Shown: positions 46,713-56,744, counted from the stretch's first letter. The stretch is 64,000 nt of DNA from Myxococcales bacterium (GCA_020633515.1 JACKDM010000017.1:1-64000), one strand, 5' to 3'. A program made the numbers and translations. Notes: generated from the letters alone by a model not told the origin.

Positions 46713-47819
46713 ATGCAGATCTCGTCAATAGAAGGTGAGCGACCCGCGCCGGTCGGTCTGCCGGGCGCGGAGCGGGTGGTTCGTGACTCGGCGCCGACGC
46801 TGCCGATCGCGCCGGTGAGCGCGGTGGAGCCGATCGGCGCGACGGTGCCCGAGCTGCGGGCGTTGCCGGGCGCGGCGGCGCCGCAGCCGGTCGGGGCGCC
46901 GCCGCACATCGACCGGCGGCGGCGGGCGCTGTTGACGGTGCTGTCGTCGACCTACCTCTTCGCCTTCGCCGGGATCGCGATCTGGGGCGCCTCGTGGCCC
47001 GCGGTCGTCGGCTTCGTGCTGCTCTCCTACCTCGGCATGATCCTGCACGAGCTCGTGCTGCACCGCTTCCTCGCGCACAAGGCGTTCCGCACGAGCCGGT
47101 GGTTCCGCTTCGTGCTGACCCTCGGCGCGATGATGTGGCCGGCGCGCGGCCCGATCTGGTGGGCGGCGACCCACCGTCACCACCATCGGCACGCCGACAC
47201 CGAGGAGGACGTTCACAGCCCGCGGCACGGGCGGCTGCACGCGACGGTGGGCTGGCTGTTCGCGCCGCGCGCGCTCGCGATGGGCGACGCCGAGGTGCAC
47301 GATCTGACGCGGGACCCGGAGATGCGGGCGCTCCAGCGCGTCTTCAAGCTGCCGTTCCTGTGCTCGATCGGGCTCGGCTTCCTCGCCGGCCGGGCGGTCG
47401 AGGCGCTGTGGCCGGCGAGCGGCATGACCGCGATGCAGGGGCTGGTGTGGTGGGGGCTTTTGCGCGCGCTCTACCCGGTGCTCATGATGGGGGTCGTCAA
47501 CAACTTCGGCCACCGCGCGCCCTATGGCCGGCGCCGCTTCGCGACCGGCGACGACACCCGCAACCTCGACGCGCTCGCGTGGCTCACCGCCGGCGCCTCG
47601 CTGCACAACAACCACCACCACTACCCGCACGGCGCCCGCGCCGGGTTCTTCCCCGGCGAGCCCGATCCGACGTACTGGACGATCCGCCTCCTCCAGAAGC
47701 TCGGGCTGGTGTGGAGCGTGCGCGACGTGCCCGCGGCGAAGCTCGAAGAGGACCGCGTCGACCTCGGCGCCGCCGACCACCGCGCCGAGGCGGTCGCGCC
47801 GGTCGCCGACGCCGCCTGA
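46713..47819 (+). CDS. Fatty acid (acyl-CoA) desaturase
   Basis: 368 residues, membrane-bound di-iron desaturase. Three His boxes are present: HRFLAH, HRHHHRH and HNNHHHYPH, plus NNFGHR. Four membrane helices surround them. It introduces a double bond, probably delta-9, into acyl chains for membrane fluidity. The N-terminal 65 residues are a Pro-rich extension without match. The ATG at 46713 has GGGGAG upstream; an earlier in-frame ATG is less likely. Confidence 0.9.
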   Translation: MQISSIEGERPAPVGLPGAERVVRDSAPTLPIAPVSAVEPIGATVPELRALPGAAAPQPVGAPPHIDRRRRALLTVLSSTYLFAFAGIAIWGASWPAVVGFVLLSYLGMILHELVLHRFLAHKAFRTSRWFRFVLTLGAMMWPARGPIWWAATHRHHHRHADTEEDVHSPRHGRLHATVGWLFAPRALAMGDAEVHDLTRDPEMRALQRVFKLPFLCSIGLGFLAGRAVEALWPASGMTAMQGLVWWGLLRALYPVLMMGVVNNFGHRAPYGRRRFATGDDTRNLDALAWLTAGASLHNNHHHYPHGARAGFFPGEPDPTYWTIRLLQKLGLVWSVRDVPAAKLEEDRVDLGAADHRAEAVAPVADAA

Positions 47820-47826
47820 GCGCCGA

Positions 47827-50800
47827 TCAGCCCGCCGGGACCTCGGCGTCCGGGTCGACCTCGACCGGCTTGATCCACATCCGCAGCCGCCAGATCAGCA
47901 CGAAGACCGCCGGCACGAGGAAGACGGTGAGCACCGTCGAGAGCGCGAGCCCGCCGAGCACCACCGCGCCGACGCCGCGGTAGAGCTCGCTGCCCGAGCC
48001 GGGGAAGAGCACGAGCGGCGTCAGCCCGGCGAGCGAGGTCAACACGCTCATCGCGATCGGCCGGATCCGGCGCCGCACCGCGTCGGCGGTCGCCTCGGCG
48101 AGCTCGAGCCCGGCCCGCATCCGCACGATCGCGCCGTCGACGACGAGGATCGCGTTGTTGACCACGACCCCGATCAAGATGATGAACCCCATCGCGGTCA
48201 TCATGTCGAGCGGCTGGGCGCCGAGGGTCGCGTCGACGATGCGCAAGAGGAATATGCCGCCCGCGCCGGCGAGCGGCACGCTGACGAGGATCGCAAACGG
48301 CGCGAGGAAGTCCTCGAAGAGCGCGGCGAGCAGCAGGAAGCTGATCAACACCGCAAACAGCAGCGCGTAGCCGAGGCGGCCTTGCGCGTCTTCGAGGTCG
48401 CCGGCGCTGCCCGCGTAGGCGACGCGCATGTCCTCGGGCGCCTGCGCCATCATGCCGGGCACCACCTCCTCGCGCACGATCCGCACCGCGTCTTCGAGCG
48501 GGATCGAGTCGGGCGGCGAGACCTGCAACGTCAGCGAGCGCCGCCGCTCGATGTGCTGGATCACCGTCGGTCCGAGCGTCTCTTCGATCTTGGCGACCTG
48601 CCCGAGCGGCACGACCTGCCCGCCCGGCGTCGGCACCGGCGCCGAGGCGAGCGCGCCGACGTCGCTGGTGTCGAGCCCGCGCGCCCGGACGACCACGTCG
48701 AGCTTCGGCTCGCCGTCGGGGCCGAGCTCGCCGATGATCGCGCCGTCGACATAGGCCGCCACGAGCTGCCCGATGTCGGCGCCGTTGAGCCCGAGCCGCG
48801 TCGCCTGCGCTCGATCGGGCGTCACCCGGAACTCGGGCGCGCCGAAGTCGAGCCCCGGGATCGGCCGGATCTGCGCGCCGGGCAGCGCCTGCGACAACGC
48901 GCCCATCAGCTTCTGACCGAACTGCACCGTCCCGATCTGATCGGCGCTCATCAGGTCGATCTCGATCGAGCGCCCGCCGCCGAGCCGCTGCCCGAAGAGG
49001 CTCGCCTGGCTCGCGAACGCAAACACGCCCGGGATCTGCCCCTGCGCCTCGCGCACCATGCGCTCGACCTCCTTCATGCGGGACTGCTCGCGGCCGACGG
49101 CGCCCATGAACGCCTGCGACGCGGTCCCGACGAAGAAGCTGCGCTCGAGCACGGGCTTTCCGTCCTTCTCCTGCTGGATGTGCGGCACGAGCGCGCCCTG
49201 CACCGTCTCGCCCATCGCGTGCAGCTCCTCGACCCCGTAGCCGGGCGGGGGCACGATCACGCCGAAGACGATGTCGCGGTTGCCGGTCGGCAGGTACTCC
49301 ATCGACGGCACGAGCATCACGCCGGCGACGCCGGTGCCGCCGAGGCCGACCGCGGCGACGAGGAACGCGCGCCAGGGCTTCGCCACGATCCAGCGCACGA
49401 CGCCGGTGATGCGCCCGCGGAGGCCGGTCTGGCCGGCGGTCTCTTCGTCTTCGGTGACCTGCTTGGCGCCCTTGAGCATGAACGCCGAGTAGCTCGGGAT
49501 CACGAGCACCGAGACGATCAACGAGACGAAGACCGCCGTCGAGATCGCGACCGCGACGTCGCGCAGCAGCTCACCGACCTCGTCCTGCCAGGAGATGATC
49601 GGCAGGAAGACCGCCGCCGTCGTCAGCGTCGACGCCAGGATCGCGCCCCACACCTCGCGGGTGCCTTCGAGCGCCGCCTTCTTGACCGGGACCTTCTGCC
49701 GCCAGGTGTCGATCGCCTCGAGGACCACGATCGAGTTGTCGACCACCATGCCGACCGCGAACGCCATGCCGGCGAGCGAGACGATGTTGATCGTGCGCCC
49801 CATCGCCGACATGCCGAGCGCGGTCCCGATCACCGAGACCGGGATCGCGATCGAGACGACGAGCGAGGCGCGGATCGAGCGCAGGAAGATCAGCAGCACG
49901 ATCACCGCGAGCGCCGCGCCGATCAGCAGGTTCTCCTGCACGAGCTCGAGCGCCGCCTCGATGTAGCCGGTCTGGTCGCTGACGACGTTGATGAGCAGCC
50001 CCTCGGCGTCGAGGAAGGCCTTCTGCACCTCGTCGTTGACGTCGTAGATCTCGCGGGTGACCTCGAGCACGTTGAAGCCCGCCTCGCGGTAGAGCAGGAG
50101 CGCCATCGACGGCTTGCCGTTGGCGAAGCCGACCGCCTCCCGCTCGCGCAGCCCCGCCTCGACCTTCGCCACGTCACCGAGCAGCACCGGCGTCCCGTCG
50201 TCGCTGGTGCGCAGCACGATGCGCTCGAGCCGCGACGGCACGTTGGGCGCCACGTCGGTGCGCACCACGAACTCGAGCTTGCCGATCGTCAGATCACCCG
50301 CCGAGATGTCGGTCAGCTCCGCGCGCACCGCGGCGACGAGCCGGCTCACCGTCACCCCGCGCGCGGCGAGCGCGACCGGGTCGAACTCGACGTGCACCTC
50401 GCTGTCGCGCCCCGCGATCAGCCGGATCCCCGAGACGCCGCGCACCCGCTCCAGCCGCGGCACGACGTTGTCCTCGACGTAGGTGCGAAACTCCTCGACC
50501 GGCCGCCCCGGCGGGTCGGAGGTGATGATGAGCACCGCGAGCGGCGGCCCCGACGAGTTCGAGGTCGAGATCACCGGCTGCCGCGCCGCCTCGGGGTAGT
50601 CGGGGACCTGGCTGAGCAGGTTCGACGCGCGCACGAGCGCCTCTTCGAGATCGGCGCCGACCCCGAGCTCGAGCGTGACGACCGCCTGCCCCGGCCGGGC
50701 CTCCGACGTCATCTTCAACAGCCCGGGCAACGACTTGAGCGCCTCTTCCTGCTCCTCGACGATCTCGGTCTCGAGCTCGAGCGGGGTCGCGCCCGGCCAC

Positions 50801-50955
50801 AGCGTCGTGACCGTGATCGTCGGCACCGTCACGTCGGGGGTGAGCTGGATCGGCAGCTCGAGCACCGAGAGCACGCCGAAGAAGACGACGAGGATGACCC
50901 CGACGGTGACCGTGACCGGCCGCCGGATGGCCCACGCGATGACGCCGTCGCCCAC
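47827..50955 (-). CDS. RND-family efflux permease (inner membrane pump)
   Basis: 1,042 residues, AcrB/HAE1-type proton-driven trimeric pump with two six-helix groups. Helix 4 carries the proton-relay motif as MAFAVGMVVDNSIVVLE (Asp-Asn where AcrB has Asp-Asp). The N-terminus is AWAIRRPVTVTVGVILVVFF. GTG start. It forms a complete tripartite system with the next two genes upstream: outer-membrane factor, adaptor, pump. The substrate cannot be told from the sequence. Confidence 0.93.
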   Translation of the reverse strand: MGDGVIAWAIRRPVTVTVGVILVVFFGVLSVLELPIQLTPDVTVPTITVTTLWPGATPLELETEIVEEQEEALKSLPGLLKMTSEARPGQAVVTLELGVGADLEEALVRASNLLSQVPDYPEAARQPVISTSNSSGPPLAVLIITSDPPGRPVEEFRTYVEDNVVPRLERVRGVSGIRLIAGRDSEVHVEFDPVALAARGVTVSRLVAAVRAELTDISAGDLTIGKLEFVVRTDVAPNVPSRLERIVLRTSDDGTPVLLGDVAKVEAGLREREAVGFANGKPSMALLLYREAGFNVLEVTREIYDVNDEVQKAFLDAEGLLINVVSDQTGYIEAALELVQENLLIGAALAVIVLLIFLRSIRASLVVSIAIPVSVIGTALGMSAMGRTINIVSLAGMAFAVGMVVDNSIVVLEAIDTWRQKVPVKKAALEGTREVWGAILASTLTTAAVFLPIISWQDEVGELLRDVAVAISTAVFVSLIVSVLVIPSYSAFMLKGAKQVTEDEETAGQTGLRGRITGVVRWIVAKPWRAFLVAAVGLGGTGVAGVMLVPSMEYLPTGNRDIVFGVIVPPPGYGVEELHAMGETVQGALVPHIQQEKDGKPVLERSFFVGTASQAFMGAVGREQSRMKEVERMVREAQGQIPGVFAFASQASLFGQRLGGGRSIEIDLMSADQIGTVQFGQKLMGALSQALPGAQIRPIPGLDFGAPEFRVTPDRAQATRLGLNGADIGQLVAAYVDGAIIGELGPDGEPKLDVVVRARGLDTSDVGALASAPVPTPGGQVVPLGQVAKIEETLGPTVIQHIERRRSLTLQVSPPDSIPLEDAVRIVREEVVPGMMAQAPEDMRVAYAGSAGDLEDAQGRLGYALLFAVLISFLLLAALFEDFLAPFAILVSVPLAGAGGIFLLRIVDATLGAQPLDMMTAMGFIILIGVVVNNAILVVDGAIVRMRAGLELAEATADAVRRRIRPIAMSVLTSLAGLTPLVLFPGSGSELYRGVGAVVLGGLALSTVLTVFLVPAVFVLIWRLRMWIKPVEVDPDAEVPAG

Positions 50956-50958
50956 CGG

Positions 50959-52035
50959 CTACTCCATGATCGCGATCGGCTGGCCGGGGCGGATGCGCTC
51001 GTTGCCGCGCACGAGCACCCGATCGTCGACCGCGAGACCCTCGCCGCGGATGATCGCCTCGTCGTTCGACGTCGCCTCGACGACGACCTCGACCGGCGCC
51101 GCCTTGCCGTCGACCGCCTTGACCACCCGCACCCCGCCCGGCCCGCGCACGAGCGCGTCGCGGCTGACGAGCAGCCCCTCGCCGGTCGCGTAGGCGAACG
51201 TCACGTCGACCGGCATGCCCGGCAACAGCCGCTCGTCGGCCGCGTCGGGCTCGATCCGCACCCGCACCGTGCGCGTCGTCTCGTCGAGCGCCGGCACCAC
51301 CCCCTTGACCGTCGCCGCGATCGGCGGCGTGCCCGCGAGCTTCACCGCGGTCCCCGGCCGGAGGTAGCGCGCGATCGCCACGTCGACGTCGACCTCGACC
51401 TGCAGCGCGCCGCTCGACACCAGCCCGACCATCGCCTGCCCCGGGTTGACCCACATGCCCGGCTCGACCTCGCGCCGCTGCACCGTGCCCGCGAACGGCG
51501 CCTCGACGGTGTGCCGCGCGAGCTCCGCCTGCAACCGCTCGACCTCGGCCCGCGCCGCTCGCACCCGCGCGCCCTGCACCTCGGCCGCGCTCGCGAAGCG
51601 CTCCCGCTCGGCCTCGGTGATCACCGGCGCGGCGAGCTTCGCGGTGCGCTCGAGCTCGCGCCGCGACAGCGACGCCTCGGCCTCGGCCTGCTTCTGCGCC
51701 GCCCGCGCCGCCGCCAGCCGCGGCTCGATCAGATCGCGGTCGAGGCGCACGAGCACCGCGCCCGCCTCGACCACGTCACCCGGCCGCACCGTCACCGCCG
51801 CGACCGTGCCCGCCACCGCCGCCGCCAGCGTCGTCGTCGACAGCGGCGTCACGTAGCCGAGGAAGGTGCGCTTCGCCGTCAGCGCGCCGCGCCGCACCGG
51901 CGCGACCTTGACCTTCGCCGGCGGCGGCTCGGGCTTCGCCGTCTCCTTGCTCGCCGACGACTCACCGCAGCCGACGAGCCCCGGCGCCGCGAGCGCCGCG
52001 ATCAGCAGGAGCCTGCTTGCAACGGAGTACCTCAC
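50959..52035 (-). CDS. RND efflux periplasmic adaptor lipoprotein
   Basis: 358 residues. Lipoprotein signal LLLIAALAAPGLVGC, then the lipoyl-like barrel-sandwich (TLAAAVAGTVAAVTVRPGDV, ELARHTVEAPFAGTVQRREV) with an intervening coiled-coil hairpin. Beta-barrel and membrane-proximal domains follow (VRIEPDAADERLLPGMPVDV). It bridges the RND pump and the TolC-like channel. Three bases separate it from the pump gene, and its start overlaps the stop of the channel gene. Confidence 0.92.
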   Translation of the reverse strand: MRYSVASRLLLIAALAAPGLVGCGESSASKETAKPEPPPAKVKVAPVRRGALTAKRTFLGYVTPLSTTTLAAAVAGTVAAVTVRPGDVVEAGAVLVRLDRDLIEPRLAAARAAQKQAEAEASLSRRELERTAKLAAPVITEAERERFASAAEVQGARVRAARAEVERLQAELARHTVEAPFAGTVQRREVEPGMWVNPGQAMVGLVSSGALQVEVDVDVAIARYLRPGTAVKLAGTPPIAATVKGVVPALDETTRTVRVRIEPDAADERLLPGMPVDVTFAYATGEGLLVSRDALVRGPGGVRVVKAVDGKAAPVEVVVEATSNDEAIIRGEGLAVDDRVLVRGNERIRPGQPIAIME

Positions 52036-53435
52036 CGTCGCTCCTCATCTCGACCGGGGGGCGCCGCCGGCGTCAGTCCGCCGCCGAGCGCCCGGTACAA
52101 GGCGACGTGCTGCACGAGCAGCTCACGCCGCGCCGACAGCACCGCCCGATCCGCCGCCTGCGCGCTGCGGATCGCGGTGACCACCGGCAGATAATCGGAG
52201 AGCCCGCCGGTGTAGCGGGCCTCGGCCTCCTCGACCAGCGTGTGCGCGACCGCGCGCTCCGCTTCCAGCGCCTCGACCCGCGCGAAGCCGCGATCGATCC
52301 GGGCCAGCGCGTCCTCGACCTCGCTCATCGCGGTCAACAGCGTCTGCCCCAGATCGGCGATCGCCGCGCGCACCTCGGCCCGCCGCCGCTCGACCGCCGC
52401 CGCGCGCCGGCCGCCGTCGAAGATCGGCCCCGCGAGGCTCGCCACCAGCGAATACAGCCACTGCTCGACCAGCGCGCTCGGCGTCGGCCCGCCGGTCCCG
52501 ATCGCGGCCGAGAGCGCGAACGTCGGGAACCGCTCCGCCAGCGCCGCCGCCACCCGCGCGTCGGCCGCCGCCGCCCGAAACTGCACCGCCGCCACGTCCG
52601 GCCGCCGCCGCAGCACCTCGCCCGGCACGCCCGTCGCCGGCAGCGGCGGCGGCGTCGGCAGCGCCTCGCCCGCCTCGACCGCCAGGCTCGCCGGCGCCGC
52701 GCCCGCCAGCACCGCCAGCCGATGCCGGCTCACCGCGATCTGCGCCTCGACCGGCGGCACCAGCGAGCGCGTCGCCGCCAGCGCCTGCCGCTGCTGACTC
52801 ACCGCCACCGCCGTCGCGATCCCCGCCGTGTAGCGCTGCTCCAGCCGATCGAGCAGCTCGGCGTTGTGCTCGATGTGCTCGGTCAAGAGCGCGAGCAGCG
52901 CTTGCTGCTCGACGAGCGTGAACCACGCCTCGGCGACGTTGGCCGCGACCGTCATCCCGAGCGCCTGCGCGTCGAGCCGCGTCGCCTCGGCCTCCCACTC
53001 GGCCGCCTCGGTCAGCGACGCGACCCGACCCCAGAGGTCGAGCTCGTAGCGGGCGGCGAGCTGCGATGTGTAGAGGTTGAACGCGCGCGCGTCCCCCAAG
53101 ACCACGCTCCGCTGGCGGGACGCGCTCACCGAGGCGTCGACCGAGGGCCACCAGCCCGCGTCGGCCTCGCCGATCGCCGCCCGGGCCGCGTCGACCCGGG
53201 CGAGCGCCTCGCGCAGCGTGAGGTTGTCGGCCTCGACCCGGGCCATCAGCGCGTCGAGCCGCGCGTCGCCGAACGCCGTCCACCAGCGCGCGACCGCGGC
53301 GTCACCGCCCGGTGACGACCACGCCGAGGGCAGCGTCACCGGGCTCTCGATCTCTTCGGGGGCGCGGACCTGGTGCACCTGGCACCCCGCGCTCGCGACG
53401 GCGCCCAAGAGCGCCGTCATGACCAGAATCCGCAA
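52032..53435 (-). CDS. Outer-membrane efflux channel (TolC/NodT family)
   Basis: 467 residues of the NodT/OprM lipoprotein type. The signal ends VASAGC. OEP repeats are visible in both halves (LDALMARVEADNLTLREALA, RVDAARAAIGEAD, RPDVAAVQFRAAAADARVAA, YTGGLSDYLPVVTAIRSAQA). TTG 53435 is chosen because GAGGAG precedes it and the later ATG would leave too short a signal. It is the first gene of the efflux operon. Confidence 0.92.
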   Translation of the reverse strand: MRILVMTALLGAVASAGCQVHQVRAPEEIESPVTLPSAWSSPGGDAAVARWWTAFGDARLDALMARVEADNLTLREALARVDAARAAIGEADAGWWPSVDASVSASRQRSVVLGDARAFNLYTSQLAARYELDLWGRVASLTEAAEWEAEATRLDAQALGMTVAANVAEAWFTLVEQQALLALLTEHIEHNAELLDRLEQRYTAGIATAVAVSQQRQALAATRSLVPPVEAQIAVSRHRLAVLAGAAPASLAVEAGEALPTPPPLPATGVPGEVLRRRPDVAAVQFRAAAADARVAAALAERFPTFALSAAIGTGGPTPSALVEQWLYSLVASLAGPIFDGGRRAAAVERRRAEVRAAIADLGQTLLTAMSEVEDALARIDRGFARVEALEAERAVAHTLVEEAEARYTGGLSDYLPVVTAIRSAQAADRAVLSARRELLVQHVALYRALGGGLTPAAPPGRDEERR

Positions 53436-53528
53436 CGGGCGGGCTCCTCGAAGGGTGGCCAGGGAACGGAGCGGTCGCCGCGGGCGCGTCAGCCGGCGGC
53501 GGCGGAGCGAACCGGGCGGTCGCCGGGT

Positions 53529-54428
53529 TTATTTCGCAGTCTGAAGATGTGCCGCGAGGAACGCGCGCGCCTTCTGCCACGCGTCGGCCGCGTCCTCGGC
53601 GTCGTAGGCGCCGCTCGACGGGTTGGCGAAGGCGTGCTGCGCGTCGTAGCGCGCGATCGTCGCCGTCTTGCCCGCCGCCTTCAGCGCTTCTTCGAACGCA
53701 TCGACCTGCCCCGCCGGGATGTGGCTGTCGTTCGTCGCGAAGATCCCGAGCAGCGGCGCATCGAGCCCCGCGAGCGCCGCCGGATCGGTCTCGACGCGCC
53801 CGTAGTACATCACCACCGCGTCGAGCCCCTCGATCATCAACCCGCTCTGCAGCGACCACGCCCCGCCGAAGCACCACCCGATCGTGCCCCGCTTCGTCGC
53901 CCGGACCCGCCCGTCGTCCGCGAGCCACGCCGCCGCCGCCGAGAGCGTCGCGCCCGCCTTCGCCGCGTCGACCTGCTGCATCAGCTTCATCGCCTCGTCG
54001 GGCGTCTTCGCCGTCTGCCCGCCATACAGATCGACCGCGAGCGCCGCGTAGCCCTCGGCCGCGAGCCGATCGGCGTAGTGCTTGATGTGCTCGTTGAGCC
54101 CCCACCACTCGTGGATCACCAGCACCGCCGGCATCGGCGCGCTCACCCCCGCCGGCAGGCTCAGGTAGTGCTGCCCATCACCGATCGTGACCATCTCGCC
54201 CTTCGGCGCCGGGGCCGCCTCACCGGTCAGCGTGTGCAAGGCCTTGAACTCCGCTTCGCTCAACCCGTTGGTGTGCATCGGGTTCTCCGCGGCCGCGGGC
54301 GGCGCGGGGCTCGCCGGCGGCGCCGGGGGGGCGGGCGGCGCGTCGGGCTTCGGATCGGCCGCCTTGTCGGAGCAGGCGGCGGCGAGCAGAGCGAGGGTCG
54401 CGGCGGCGATCGTGCGCATCAGCGGCAT
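53529..54428 (-). CDS. Dienelactone hydrolase-family lipoprotein
   Basis: 299 residues. Lipobox LALLAAAC, a Pro/Ala-rich linker, then an alpha/beta hydrolase of the DLH type: HEWWGLNEHIKHYADRLA, the nucleophile Cys in GWCFGGAWS, Asp in FATNDSHIPAG, and His in YDAQHAFAN. It likely hydrolyses a small ester or lactone in the periplasm. It is 93 bases upstream-side of the efflux operon on the same strand and may be transcribed separately. Confidence 0.85.
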   Translation of the reverse strand: MPLMRTIAAATLALLAAACSDKAADPKPDAPPAPPAPPASPAPPAAAENPMHTNGLSEAEFKALHTLTGEAAPAPKGEMVTIGDGQHYLSLPAGVSAPMPAVLVIHEWWGLNEHIKHYADRLAAEGYAALAVDLYGGQTAKTPDEAMKLMQQVDAAKAGATLSAAAAWLADDGRVRATKRGTIGWCFGGAWSLQSGLMIEGLDAVVMYYGRVETDPAALAGLDAPLLGIFATNDSHIPAGQVDAFEEALKAAGKTATIARYDAQHAFANPSSGAYDAEDAADAWQKARAFLAAHLQTAK

Positions 54429-54499
54429 CGTGGAGATCCCTTCCGGCTGTCGGCTGCACAGAGAGAGACACCGACCCCCGCCCGGGTCGCGCCCCGCGA

Positions 54500-56512
54500 T
54501 CAAGCCACCGGCGCCCAGGCGTCGACCTCGGCCACCCACGACGCCACCCGCGCGTCGCTCGGCATCCGCCAGTCCCCCCGCGGCGACAGCGCGACCGTGC
54601 CCACCTTCGGCCCGTCGGCGGTGCACGAGCGCTTGAACTGGCTCCAGAAGAAGCGCTGCACGAACACCCGGCACCACCGCCGCAGCGTCTCGGCCTCGTA
54701 CTGCGCCCCGAAGGCGGCCTGCGCCAGCGTCAGCATCCGCCCCGGGCGCGTCCCCCGCCGCGCGAAGTGGAACAGGAAGAAGTCGTGCAGCTCGTAGGGC
54801 CCGATCTTCTCCTCGGTGAGCTGCGCGATCCGCCCCTCGGCGTCCGCCGGCAACAGCTCCGGCGAGATCGGCGTCTCCAGCACCGCGAACAACGTCTCCC
54901 GCAGCGCCGCCGTCTCCTCGCTCCACAGCGCCGCCCGCTCGTTCGCCACCCACCGGATCACGAACTGGATCAAGGTCTTGGGCACGCCCGCGTTCACGTC
55001 GTACATCGAGATGTGATCGCCCGAGTAGGTCGACCAGCCGAGCGCCTTCTCCGACAGATCCCCCGTGCCCACCAGGATCCCGCCCGCGTGGTTGGCGATG
55101 CTCATCAGGATGAGCGTGCGCAGCCGCGCCTGCACGTTCTCCACCGTCACGTCGGCGAGCTTCGCGTCGCGCCGCAGCCGATCGACCAGCTCGTCGACCG
55201 TCTCGACGCCATCCGCCGCCGGGTGCCCCATCTGCGCGAGCACCAGCCGGCTCGCGTCAGCGACCCCGATCTCGCGGAACTGCGCCCCGAGCGCGTCGGC
55301 GAGCTTCTCGGCGCTGCTCCGCGTCGTCGCCGTCGTGCCGAGCCCCGGCATCGTCACGCACAGCAGATCACTCGCCGGCTGCCCGCACAGCTCCAGCGCC
55401 TGCTTGGCGACCAGCGCCGCGTGCGTCGAGTCGATCCCGCCCGAGACCCCGAGCACCAGCTTCGGCCGCCCGATCGACTGCATCCGCGTCGCGAGCCCGT
55501 TCGACTGGATCTCGAAGACCTCCCAGCACCGCCGCGCCAGCGTCGCCGGATCGCCCGGCAGGAACGGGTGCCGCTCGACCGCCCGCCGCAGCGGCCACGA
55601 GGGCGGCGCCGCGGCGAACGCGATCCGCCGGAACGGTCGCGGGTGCTGCCGCGCCACGTCGCCGAAGCTCGTCGTCTGCATGCGCTCGCGCACCAGCCAA
55701 TCGAGGTCGACGTCGCTCATCACGAGCTGGTCCTCGCGCGCGAAGCGCCTCGACTCGGCCAGCAAATGCCCGTTCTCGCAGATGAACGCGTCGGCGTCGA
55801 ACGCCAGATCGGTCGACGACTCGCCCGGCCCCGCCGCGACATAGAGGTAGGCGCACTTGCCGCGATCCGACGCCGAGTTCGCGAGCAGCCGCCGCAGCTC
55901 CGCCTTGCCCACCGTGAAGTTCGACGCCGAGAGGTTGGCGCAGACCGTCGCGCCCGCGCCGACCTGCAACGCCGACGGCGGCACCTGCACCCAGTAGTCC
56001 TCGCAGATCTCGACCCCCACCACGAGGTCGCGCCCGCCGTCGAAGAGCAGATCGGTCCCGAAGGGCACCACGGCGTCACCGATCCGGCACGTCGCCCCCG
56101 CCGGCACCTCGACCCCCGGCCGGAACCAGCGCGCCTCCTCGAACTCGCGGTAGTTCGGCAGGTACGCCTTCGGCACCACCCCGAGCACTTGTCCGCCCTG
56201 CACCGCGACCGCGACGTTGTACAGCCCCGCCCCGACGCGCAGCGGCATGCCCACCAGCGCGAGCGGCCCGAGTGAGGCGCTCGCCGCGACCAGCGCCGCG
56301 AGCGAGGCGAGGCAGGCGTCCTGCAAGTGCCGATCGTGGAAGAGGTCGCGCACCGTGTAGCCGCAGAGCCCCAGCTCGGGGAAGACCACCAGCCCCGCCC
56401 CGGCCGCGTCGGCCGCCTCCCACAGCGCCAGCGTGTGCGCCCGATTGAACTCGAAGTCGGCGACCCGGCAGAGGGGCACCGCGACACCAACCCGTGCGAA
56501 TCCATCCAGCAT
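54500..56512 (-). CDS. nadE: Glutamine-dependent NAD+ synthetase
   Basis: 670 residues, EC 6.3.5.1, which makes NAD from deamido-NAD with glutamine as nitrogen donor. The N-terminal nitrilase-type glutaminase has Glu in FPELGLCGY, Lys in the PKAYLPNYREF stretch, and Cys in VEICEDYW. The C-terminal synthetase has the P-loop LGVSGGIDSTHAALVAK and LVGTGDLSEKALGWSTY. I chose ATG 56512; an upstream GTG adds 14 residues without match. Confidence 0.93.
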   Translation of the reverse strand: MLDGFARVGVAVPLCRVADFEFNRAHTLALWEAADAAGAGLVVFPELGLCGYTVRDLFHDRHLQDACLASLAALVAASASLGPLALVGMPLRVGAGLYNVAVAVQGGQVLGVVPKAYLPNYREFEEARWFRPGVEVPAGATCRIGDAVVPFGTDLLFDGGRDLVVGVEICEDYWVQVPPSALQVGAGATVCANLSASNFTVGKAELRRLLANSASDRGKCAYLYVAAGPGESSTDLAFDADAFICENGHLLAESRRFAREDQLVMSDVDLDWLVRERMQTTSFGDVARQHPRPFRRIAFAAAPPSWPLRRAVERHPFLPGDPATLARRCWEVFEIQSNGLATRMQSIGRPKLVLGVSGGIDSTHAALVAKQALELCGQPASDLLCVTMPGLGTTATTRSSAEKLADALGAQFREIGVADASRLVLAQMGHPAADGVETVDELVDRLRRDAKLADVTVENVQARLRTLILMSIANHAGGILVGTGDLSEKALGWSTYSGDHISMYDVNAGVPKTLIQFVIRWVANERAALWSEETAALRETLFAVLETPISPELLPADAEGRIAQLTEEKIGPYELHDFFLFHFARRGTRPGRMLTLAQAAFGAQYEAETLRRWCRVFVQRFFWSQFKRSCTADGPKVGTVALSPRGDWRMPSDARVASWVAEVDAWAPVA

Positions 56513-56636
56513 GGCCGCGAGCTTGCCGGATCGCGGCCCCGATGACCAGCCCACGCCCGCCCCGCCCCCCGCGCCGCGCCTTGTCGCGACGCCGTCGCGT
56601 CACCGCCGCGACCCGCCCGCGCGCCCGGTAACACCG

Positions 56637-56670
56637 GTCATTGTATCTGCTACCCCGAGGTAACAATGAC
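56637..56670. promoter_or_regulatory. Inverted repeat upstream of the cbb3 promoter (possible enhancer site)
   Basis: GTCATTGT (56637-56644) and ACAATGAC (56663-56670) are exact reverse complements, 18 bases apart. They lie 58-91 bases upstream of the sigma-54 -24 element, the usual place for an enhancer-binding protein site. The repeat stands out in a very GC-rich background. The binding protein is unknown. Confidence 0.5.
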
Positions 56671-56727
56671 AGCGGGCGAACGCCGCCTCCCGCGCCGAGA
56701 ACCGCATCCCACCGCCATCTCCATTGC

Positions 56728-56744
56728 TTGGCACGACGCTTGGA
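56728..56744 (+). promoter_or_regulatory. Sigma-54 (-24/-12) promoter of the cbb3 oxidase operon
   Basis: TTGGCACGACGCTTGGA matches the sigma-54 consensus YTGGCACGRNNNTTGCW at every defined position except the C of TTGC. Transcription would start near 56756, about 50 bases before ccoS. The rest of the 294-base gap to nadE holds no gene. Confidence 0.6.

Noticed and set aside
47524..52194. 1,556-residue plus-strand frame opposite the RND operon
   Set aside because: Arg/His/Asp-rich shadow of three well-supported minus-strand genes.
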